DNA of 64,000 nucleotides from an uncultured Kordiimonas sp. (GTDB taxonomy: Bacteria; Pseudomonadota; Alphaproteobacteria; Sphingomonadales; Kordiimonadaceae): contig CANLMI010000003.1 in the NCBI GenBank assembly GCA_947492375.1, forward strand, positions 556,425-620,424, given 5' to 3'. Positions within the stretch are counted from its first letter, which is position 1. The number at the start of each line of letters is the position of its first letter. Shown here one piece after another: positions 34,399 to 42,040 of the stretch. The notes beneath the pieces are model-generated. The model was given only the letters and a program-made list of their open reading frames with translations. It was not told the DNA's origin and did not search any database. A program made the translations under genes and the position numbers.

Positions 34399-36120
34399 AT
34401 GTCTGAACGGCATGATAAAAAAACTATGAGTCCAAAAATTACTCAGAAGGCATTGTCAGGGCTGTATGGTTCTGATTTTGCTGTTGTTGTTGAGGCTCGT
34501 TTCGCCAAGGAGGTCAAGCGTGCTTTGAACGGCCTTGCAAATATTGTCGTGGTAAACAGCAACGGGCTATTGGTTACATATCCGGAATATAGAAAGGGTA
34601 ACCCTTCAAAGGTGGTGACTATGCAGGGGTATCCTGTTGGTCTTAAACTCATTGTTTCAAGTAACCGTAATAACAAATATATCAAGCATATTTCTGACTA
34701 TTGTAACCAGCAAAACTTGCATAAAGCGCCAGAGCATTTAGATGGCTTTGGCCTGTTTTCATGGAATTTAAAACGTAAACTATTACATTTTGTGACAGTG
34801 TCTTATGCTGAATCCAATGAAGAAAAATCAAAGCTCAGGCATACATTGGCGACGTTGCGACTTGATTATGAACGATCTTTACATAAACTTGATAAAGCAG
34901 AACGTATTACTGAGGGGCTTGGGTACAACGGGTATACCTTGGCCTATGAAGTACCAGTTGGTGCGCGAAAAATTGGCCCGCAAAGTGATTTGAAAACAGT
35001 AGATTTGTATCAGCACCTTCCAACTGATATCGCGAACCTCTTTGCGATTGAGGTTTGCGTCGCTGATATAGCAGATAATACGAATGACCGTCTGGAAATA
35101 ACTTTACGGCGTGTCGCGGATAACTTGGTAGCCAGTCAATTTGAAGTTGCTAGCTCTGATCTGGCGGTTGGCTGGAATTTGTTCGAATTGGAATATGTTA
35201 GCGACGACCTGGTTGGGGAAGCTGCGCTGGAAATCAAGTGGCTGAGCGGTGACACAAGCGGTATTCAGCTTGCGCTTTCTGATGAAAAGGCGGTTCGATT
35301 TGGCCTTAACGGCGATAATGGGGACGGTATCAATACTATTAAAGATACTTTGGCATTACGGCTTTGGCAGGGCAATACAATGCTGGCAGCTAATCATATT
35401 GCTACGCCGATTAACAGTGCTGATGCGGCGCGCGAAGGGTTAGAGGATGCCGAGGGAAAAGCTGACCTGAGATTGGGGTTTGCTAATCAGCAAACATTAG
35501 CCGTTAAAAATACCATGCAAGCCTATAAGTTTCCCGAGTTGGCTTCGCGCATAGATTTTTTACACGGCGATGAAAAACATAAACAGATGTTTTATGAGCT
35601 AGATTTCTGGCCGCTTATGCTGAGTGAAGATCTGGGATATATGCAAACGCACCCGCTTATAGATGAATTGTCTGGGGCGATTATGCATGCAGGGGCCCCA
35701 GAAGGGACAAGAAGTGTACGCACAAAAGTACGCACAGCCCATAATGCTGCACCGGATTTGTTATATATACTTGCCCGTATTCCAACGGATTTTTCGGGGG
35801 ATGTTGAAACCATCAAGGCGGTTTTATCGAATACTCATGACACTGATAAAACGGGGCGTGCAAGTGGTTTTGACCATAAAACGGGTATTTTATGGTCTTC
35901 ACTGGCGTTACCAGCTGACTGCGTTGGAGTGTTAAGTTTAGAAATTCCTGATGATACTCAGGGAGCTGGCGATTTATTGTTTGCAACCAAGCCGATCAGG
36001 AATGACGTTTCATGGGGGTGGTGTCGGTGGTATTCTTTGTATGTTGATGCTGAATTTAAAAGCCCAGCTAAGATATATGCACAGAAACAACCAGCCAATA
36101 ACACGCAGATCAGCGGGTGA
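34399..36120 (+). CDS. Unknown 573-residue protein of the surface locus
   Basis: I recognise no family. The N-terminal ~130 residues are mixed alpha/beta. A short coiled coil follows (about 135-170, ESNEEKSKLRHTLATL), then a beta-rich region (about 190-330) that could be a carbohydrate-binding sandwich. The C-terminal third (about 400-570) has a second beta-rich block with WGWCRWYSLYVDAEF near the end. There is no signal peptide or membrane helix. GGGGG precedes the ATG. It lies 43 bp after HlyD and overlaps the GT2 gene (GTGA), so it belongs to the export/glycan operon and may bind or modify sugar. Confidence 0.65.
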   Translation: MSERHDKKTMSPKITQKALSGLYGSDFAVVVEARFAKEVKRALNGLANIVVVNSNGLLVTYPEYRKGNPSKVVTMQGYPVGLKLIVSSNRNNKYIKHISDYCNQQNLHKAPEHLDGFGLFSWNLKRKLLHFVTVSYAESNEEKSKLRHTLATLRLDYERSLHKLDKAERITEGLGYNGYTLAYEVPVGARKIGPQSDLKTVDLYQHLPTDIANLFAIEVCVADIADNTNDRLEITLRRVADNLVASQFEVASSDLAVGWNLFELEYVSDDLVGEAALEIKWLSGDTSGIQLALSDEKAVRFGLNGDNGDGINTIKDTLALRLWQGNTMLAANHIATPINSADAAREGLEDAEGKADLRLGFANQQTLAVKNTMQAYKFPELASRIDFLHGDEKHKQMFYELDFWPLMLSEDLGYMQTHPLIDELSGAIMHAGAPEGTRSVRTKVRTAHNAAPDLLYILARIPTDFSGDVETIKAVLSNTHDTDKTGRASGFDHKTGILWSSLALPADCVGVLSLEIPDDTQGAGDLLFATKPIRNDVSWGWCRWYSLYVDAEFKSPAKIYAQKQPANNTQISG

Positions 36121-38201
36121 ATAAAGTGGTAACAGCAGAAACGGATTTAACGTTGCCTGATGGTGCTGCGGATAAAAACCCGATAGGTGTTGTTATTCCG
36201 GGTTTTGGCCATCCTAAATTTTTGGCAGAAGCTATCATTTCAGCATGTGAGCAGGTTATTGACCGTCAACTTTACATTGTTGTTGTTGACGACGGGTGCA
36301 AATTTCCAGAAACAGCGGAAACTGTTCAGGATTTGATGCGGGTGTATCCTGGTAAACTCTTCTATTTTCGTCAAAAAAACACCCGGTTGCCAGGCGCCAG
36401 AAATGCCGGGATACACTTTTTACTCAAGCTTCATGAAGCAATCGATTCTATTTATTTTCTTGATGCGGATAATCGCCTCGAGCCGTACTCGCTTCAAAGC
36501 TTTCGTGATGCCCTCGGCGATGACCCTCAAATTGGCTGGGCCTATCCTGACATTGGTTTTTTTGGCCTCAGTTGGGGAACACATGGGTTTGATGTGCGCG
36601 AAACGGCCCCAAACTATTCTGTGTTTAAGCATTTGGTGGCAAATATATCTGAAGCAGGATCATTGGTCAGGGCTGATATGTTCAGGCAAGGTGTGTTTTT
36701 TGATGAAACCATGCGTAGCGGTTTTGAAGATTGGGATTTCTGGCTATCAGCAATAGGAGCAGGTTTCAAAGGGGTGCGGGCGCAAAATACAGGATTTAGA
36801 TATCGCCGGCGCCCGGAAAGTATGCTCGCAGAAGCCCGGCGCGAAGCAGATGCATTGTTAGGGCGAATTCGTAAAAAACATCAGCGCTTGTTCTCTTCAG
36901 AATTTGTTGCCAAATGTGAACATAAGGAAGCGCCGTTTTTTGCTGTTGTTATAAGTGACGGTGAAGAGGTTTATCTTTTTTCTGATCCACTGGTTGAAAA
37001 TACTGTAATTACAAAACAGGAATTTGCGTCTTACATTAAAAATTGGCTGACTAATGCGCGGGAATTTTTCTTTCCAGAGAGTATCTTAGCTATAGAGGCA
37101 GCAACATGGAACTCTCTGAAAGAGCGGAAGCAGTTTTTACGATCATTATTCTGGCGGTTAAGAAGCCAAAGTAACGGATTTGAATATTACCGGGTCAATA
37201 ACGGACCCAGGTTTGATATTTTGTTTGGGCATTCAGGGGATGAACTCAAAAGAGAGGCAACCTTTGGGGCTATTACATCATCAACGCTTCGCTCGCTGAT
37301 AATGGGTGATGTCGAGTTTGAGCGTACTGTTATTGGAAAGCCGCGCCGTAATGTAATCACTATGCCTTTGATTGCTAACAACCCACAAGAAATAGATGAA
37401 GGGGGTGTTGCTGATTTTCCTGCGGAAATTTCACCAGTTAAAGAGAGAGATATCCGGCATGTATTCCTCAGCCTTATCCATGATCATGAAGGGTTTCAAA
37501 AGCCATTAGGGCATATGGACCGCCGATTTGCAGGGCCGGCTGCTCCTGCGGTTAGAGAGCAGCTTATGCCTGTTACCTTTGGTGAGAATATCGCATATCA
37601 ACCTTATGTATGCGCTGGCCCACAGAATAAGCGATTGCTGATTTCATCCAATGCGACCAAATTGTTTAATTTGCAATATTCGTCATTTATTCGCCTTTTA
37701 AAGGCGAGTAAAGACAGTTTCGATGAGGTGATGATAGCGTTGGATCATAAAAGGGAAATAGAGGTAAAAGCGGTCAAAATACCCGTTGGTGACTATCCGA
37801 ATATTACCGATATCTATACTCATTCGATTAGAAATATTGCTCAGGAATACAGAGCATATCTGCACCGCAAGTTAAGTTTCTATTTTGAGCACGGCGATAT
37901 TTACGAAACTAGCTTGGTTATGCGCAATGCGGGCACTGTTTTTATGTTAGGCGATACTGCTTTTCTTGAAGCGCACGGTGAGGCCCGAAAAAATGGCTCA
38001 ATTGGTTATCTATGGTTGGAGCGTGACTTTTTCGAGCGTGACGAAGAATTGGATCATGCTATATACAAAGCGTTGGCTTTTGAGCATGCCCTCTCTGCTA
38101 TTGTTACAGACAGCGATGATATCAAGAAACGGTTGAGTGCATACGGCGCGCCAGTTGATAAAATCATAAGTGCTGATGAGATATTAGAAACTGTATTTTG
38201 A
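36117..38201 (+). CDS. Family 2 glycosyltransferase fused to an unassigned domain
   Basis: This is a 694-residue protein. The N-terminal GT-A domain (about 20-270) has GVVIPGFGHPKFLAEAI, VVVDDGCK, PGARNAGI, the DxD site FLDADN, and a GFEDWDFWL acceptor motif. The remaining ~420 residues are not assigned; parts (LLISSNATKLFNLQYSS, GTVFMLGD) suggest a second nucleotide-sugar-type Rossmann fold, perhaps a degenerate GT-B. The start is a GTG overlapping the previous stop by 3 bases, and a second GTG follows shortly. The sulfotransferase begins 3 bases after its stop. Confidence 0.75.
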   Translation: MNKVVTAETDLTLPDGAADKNPIGVVIPGFGHPKFLAEAIISACEQVIDRQLYIVVVDDGCKFPETAETVQDLMRVYPGKLFYFRQKNTRLPGARNAGIHFLLKLHEAIDSIYFLDADNRLEPYSLQSFRDALGDDPQIGWAYPDIGFFGLSWGTHGFDVRETAPNYSVFKHLVANISEAGSLVRADMFRQGVFFDETMRSGFEDWDFWLSAIGAGFKGVRAQNTGFRYRRRPESMLAEARREADALLGRIRKKHQRLFSSEFVAKCEHKEAPFFAVVISDGEEVYLFSDPLVENTVITKQEFASYIKNWLTNAREFFFPESILAIEAATWNSLKERKQFLRSLFWRLRSQSNGFEYYRVNNGPRFDILFGHSGDELKREATFGAITSSTLRSLIMGDVEFERTVIGKPRRNVITMPLIANNPQEIDEGGVADFPAEISPVKERDIRHVFLSLIHDHEGFQKPLGHMDRRFAGPAAPAVREQLMPVTFGENIAYQPYVCAGPQNKRLLISSNATKLFNLQYSSFIRLLKASKDSFDEVMIALDHKREIEVKAVKIPVGDYPNITDIYTHSIRNIAQEYRAYLHRKLSFYFEHGDIYETSLVMRNAGTVFMLGDTAFLEAHGEARKNGSIGYLWLERDFFERDEELDHAIYKALAFEHALSAIVTDSDDIKKRLSAYGAPVDKIISADEILETVF

Positions 38202-38204
38202 TCG

Positions 38205-38909
38205 ATGATGGATAAACAACAAACAAAAAATACTGTGTCAAAAACGTCAAACCCAAGTGAGGGGTTTGTTTTTATTGTAACCTATGGACGCTCAGGCTCA
38301 ACTGTGATGCAATCAGTGCTTCAGGCGATGGATGGGTATTTTATCCGCGGTGAAAATAATAATGCATTGGCATCCATATTTGATTTATATGAAACATTAA
38401 GGGAAGCACAGACTAAAAATACAAAACCAAATCCACCACCTCATGGGCCGTGGTATGGTATCGATGAAGTGGACACAGAAGCAGTTATTCAAAAAGCCGT
38501 AGACCTGTTTATACATGAAATCTTGCGTGTGCCAGAGGGGACGCGCCGTGCTGGCTTTAAAGAAATCAGGTTTCACGAGGTTGGTGTTGAACGGTTCCCC
38601 AGGTTTCTGAATTTTATCAAACAGTTTTTCCCTAATACCAAATTTGTTTTTAATAAACGTGATGCTGACGGTGTTTCAAAATCCGGTTGGTGGCGCAATG
38701 TTGATTATTATGATGTTTTGGATATGGTTGAGACGTGTGATCAGCTTTATGATGCATACGTGGCTGCAAACCCAGAGATTTGTTTTGTAACAAAATATGA
38801 AGACTTTAAGGGTAACCCGGATGCATTCAGGGGCTTATGTGAATTCATGAATGAACCGTTTGACCTTGCGAAAATACAAGCGATTGTTGATCATAAATTA
38901 CGACATTAA
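38205..38909 (+). CDS. Sulfotransferase family protein
   Basis: This is a 234-residue cytoplasmic P-loop enzyme. The PAPS 5'-phosphosulfate loop YGRSGST lies at 27-33, and the 3'-phosphate motif region is FNKRDADGVSKSGWW. It would transfer sulfate from PAPS to a sugar hydroxyl. Position as the last gene of the operon with glycosyltransferases suggests a sulfated surface glycan, which is unusual and would be typical of marine bacteria. No PAPS synthesis genes are nearby. The start is one of two adjacent ATGs, 38205 or 38208. Confidence 0.8.
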   Translation: MMDKQQTKNTVSKTSNPSEGFVFIVTYGRSGSTVMQSVLQAMDGYFIRGENNNALASIFDLYETLREAQTKNTKPNPPPHGPWYGIDEVDTEAVIQKAVDLFIHEILRVPEGTRRAGFKEIRFHEVGVERFPRFLNFIKQFFPNTKFVFNKRDADGVSKSGWWRNVDYYDVLDMVETCDQLYDAYVAANPEICFVTKYEDFKGNPDAFRGLCEFMNEPFDLAKIQAIVDHKLRH

Positions 38910-38936
38910 CGTATTTTCCTGTTTGTAATGACTGAA

Positions 38937-41891
38937 TTAATCAAACATTTCTGACGTGTCAGTATTGTTGCCGTCAAGATACCCTTTCAAACGTGCTTCG
39001 TTCAGCGCCACCTGAGCATCAATTGTTTCCTGAGCCAACTCATGTTTTTCTCCCCATTCAATATCATGGGTATTGAGGGCCTTTAGTGTCTCTTCAAACT
39101 GTTTTTCATTTGATATTAAGTCATAATTGAAGAAGTGTTTGAAAAAGGCGCTTTCGGTTTTATTGCGATCGTAATTTTCTTGCGGTGTATAGTCGTGGCT
39201 GTGAAATACGATTGCTTGTGGGGCATAAACCTTACCGTATCCAGCATTGATAATATCCCAGGCCCATAACTGATCTTCGCCAAAATTAACGGGGCGATAA
39301 GGGATTTTGTTCCAAATATCACGGCGCATACAGCTATTATTATCGCTATAGAAATGTAAGGCCTGCCGCCATGCCATATTATTTTCAAAGGCTTCTTTGT
39401 TTATATCACGCGATACAAACAAGGGATGTTTTTGCATCGTATTAAAGTGATTGTTCAAGTCTCGTTTTGTATATGCAGACGCTTCTTCATAGGCGTAGTG
39501 CTTGCCAAAAACCCCGGCGGCATCTGGGAAGTGTTCAAGCGATGTAACAAGATTAAATAACCAATGCGAATTAGCAGGGCATGCATCGTGGGTTAGAAAG
39601 GCGATATAGTCACCCGATGTAAGCTCTACTCCAAGGTTTCTGGTGGCGCCGTGATTGAAGTCTTTGGAATCGATACTATGAAACTTAACATCCTTGTATG
39701 ATTTTACTAGATCAACTGTGCCGTCCGTTGAGCCGCTGTCGATTACTAAAATCTCATATTTCCACGGGGTATGTTGTTTGGTAACCATATCCAGAACTGG
39801 CTTTAAAACAGCCCCGGCATTATATGTTGGAATAACAACGGAAGCTTTTACAGGCTGCGAAATAGTTACGTGTAATGCATTCATGTTGGTGGCACCAACA
39901 CCTTCAATAATTGCCGCTTCAACCATTTTGGCTGATTGTTCCCATGAAAAACTTTGTACCCATTCATAAGCTTTTTCGGCTTGCTTGCGGCGTAAGTCTT
40001 CATCAGATAATAATAACTCAAGTTTATCAGCAATGGCTCTGGGGTCAGGTGCAGCGAAAGTTGCCACATCATCGGGAAAGATCGCATGGGTATTTTCACC
40101 GCTAAGTTCTAATATAGGTAATTGGCATGCCATCATTTCTTGCGGAACAAGAGAATAATTTGTCGCAGAGAATACAATGCCGATATCACAGTTCTGGAAA
40201 ATAGTGGCAAGCTGCTCGGGTGACGCGACACCGTGATCAACAAATGTAAAAGGGGCTTGTTTAAAGGAAAGCGGCGCCCCAAAGAAATCTACTTCAAACT
40301 CGTGGCCGCGCTCTGCTAGCTTCTCCAATGCCAGAAAAGCCAAATCGACAGCGCGCCGCGCGGTAAAATATCGGGCATAAACGGCAATCCGAGGGCGTTG
40401 TCGCTGTTTCTTTTGTTTAGGCGGCGTGTATATTGTTGTATCGGCAGCTAACCAGAAATGGCTGGCGGTACGGCCATATTTTTCACGCATCATATCAGAA
40501 AGCCAGGGGCTGGCACAAATGCAGCTAAAATCTTCTTTGTATGATTGTTCTGCTGCCAGATATTTGGCCCCTGTTGGATGGAAGGCGGGTTCAAAGTCCT
40601 GTACAAAGTAAAAACGTTGTTTGAAGTCTGTGGGAACCATTGCAGGCCATACAGTCCAACAGTCAGTTGCAATCATCACGTCGCCTGAGGCATTGATGAA
40701 ACCGTCTTGTGTATCGTTATAATCAATGAAACGTACATTTCCCTTTAAATTTTGAAAGTGCTTTACGATTGTTTCATACGCATCATCAGGGGTATCATGT
40801 AAGCTTGGATCATTGATCCATATGGTGATATCATGGCCATTAAGTTCCAGATAATGGGCCATTCGAAAAATAGTCATGTGGCCGCCGCCGCCTGCTGCAA
40901 AATCTGGCACAATCCAGTGAATATCAAGATTGCCCGGGTTGAAATTCTTGGATTTTGATGCAAGCGGGTTTCGCGGCAAATCGATCATATCTCGCAGCCC
41001 TCTGGAAAGAGGAATACGAACATCGTCAATAGCCGAATTCAAGTCACCATTTTTTATCAGATCGGCGTCTGGAAACTTGCGCTTTTCATGAAACCCTTCA
41101 GTAATGAAATGAGTATATGGAGTAACCTCATCAGGATTTAAATCAGGATTTTGTGCGAAATAAAGTTCAGCGGAAAAGTTCGGGATTGGAATATGGTTTT
41201 GTTTGATACCTTGCTCAATATAGTAAACCAAAGGGTTTTGATTTTGCATCGTCAGGTAATGCTCACCGCGGTACCATGCGGCATTAAAAAACGGATTTGG
41301 ATTTCTGTTTTCCCCTGCACCGTACAGAATATAGTGTACAAGTGGTTCCATATCACAGATCATAATATCTGTATGATGATGCGCGTACCAGTTTTCAAAA
41401 AATAAACCGCTTGTGCTAATAACCTTCATAGCGTGGATATGATCCGCGCCCTTTTCAAATTCGAAGGCAACTGGAAAATGTAGTCTGTTTTCGGCTTTTC
41501 CTTTGCGCAAAAAGTGGAAGAGCGGGTTTATGGATGCTGCTTTTACATCGGAATATTCTTGTAAATATAATTGGCCAGAAAATATATTGGATGGATTAAC
41601 GCCGTTTTTCCAACCGTATTTAGCGTAATGCACGATGACTAGGCCATCAAATTGGCAGGCTGCCTTGGATCTTTTTTTGTACCATCCAACATTAAAATAA
41701 GGGTTAGGGTTGTAACCTGCGGCTTCACCGATATTTGCATAATGTTCATATGGATCGAAATCGTTTCGGACCACCTCTGGATACTGCGCGACGTACCATT
41801 CTGGCATAAATAAGCCTGTTTCGCGCAATTGATCTACATTGCTTTTTTTCCTGCTTAGGATTTTGTTTTTATTTTTAGAAAGTAATCGCAT
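38937..41891 (-). CDS. Tri-modular glycosyltransferase: repeat region, GT4 (WsaF-like) and GT2
   Basis: This is a 984-residue protein. Residues ~30-290 are repeats of a WY...P motif (WYVAQYPEV, DPYEHYANIG, NPNPYFNVGWY) often found next to glycosyltransferases. Residues ~325-650 form a GT-B domain with IHWIVPDFAAGGGGHMT, as in the rhamnosyltransferase WsaF. Residues ~695-960 are a GT-A rhamnosyltransferase-like domain: SVVIPTYNAGAV, LVIDSGSTDGT, FGEDQLWAWDI. Two activities in one chain suggest building of a repeating disaccharide. dTDP-rhamnose genes lie directly upstream. Donor specificity is inferred. Confidence 0.82.
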   Translation of the reverse strand: MRLLSKNKNKILSRKKSNVDQLRETGLFMPEWYVAQYPEVVRNDFDPYEHYANIGEAAGYNPNPYFNVGWYKKRSKAACQFDGLVIVHYAKYGWKNGVNPSNIFSGQLYLQEYSDVKAASINPLFHFLRKGKAENRLHFPVAFEFEKGADHIHAMKVISTSGLFFENWYAHHHTDIMICDMEPLVHYILYGAGENRNPNPFFNAAWYRGEHYLTMQNQNPLVYYIEQGIKQNHIPIPNFSAELYFAQNPDLNPDEVTPYTHFITEGFHEKRKFPDADLIKNGDLNSAIDDVRIPLSRGLRDMIDLPRNPLASKSKNFNPGNLDIHWIVPDFAAGGGGHMTIFRMAHYLELNGHDITIWINDPSLHDTPDDAYETIVKHFQNLKGNVRFIDYNDTQDGFINASGDVMIATDCWTVWPAMVPTDFKQRFYFVQDFEPAFHPTGAKYLAAEQSYKEDFSCICASPWLSDMMREKYGRTASHFWLAADTTIYTPPKQKKQRQRPRIAVYARYFTARRAVDLAFLALEKLAERGHEFEVDFFGAPLSFKQAPFTFVDHGVASPEQLATIFQNCDIGIVFSATNYSLVPQEMMACQLPILELSGENTHAIFPDDVATFAAPDPRAIADKLELLLSDEDLRRKQAEKAYEWVQSFSWEQSAKMVEAAIIEGVGATNMNALHVTISQPVKASVVIPTYNAGAVLKPVLDMVTKQHTPWKYEILVIDSGSTDGTVDLVKSYKDVKFHSIDSKDFNHGATRNLGVELTSGDYIAFLTHDACPANSHWLFNLVTSLEHFPDAAGVFGKHYAYEEASAYTKRDLNNHFNTMQKHPLFVSRDINKEAFENNMAWRQALHFYSDNNSCMRRDIWNKIPYRPVNFGEDQLWAWDIINAGYGKVYAPQAIVFHSHDYTPQENYDRNKTESAFFKHFFNYDLISNEKQFEETLKALNTHDIEWGEKHELAQETIDAQVALNEARLKGYLDGNNTDTSEMFD

Positions 41892-42040
41892 TGATCAAGG
41901 TGTCACACATACTGTTTGCTATTATACTTCGTGAATTTTCATAGACTTAATTTTCATAGGGTTCGCACATTATATAAACAATGTTTTCTGAACTCAGAAT
42001 AAATCATATTAGCCAAATTGGGCGATTTTATATCATCGGT

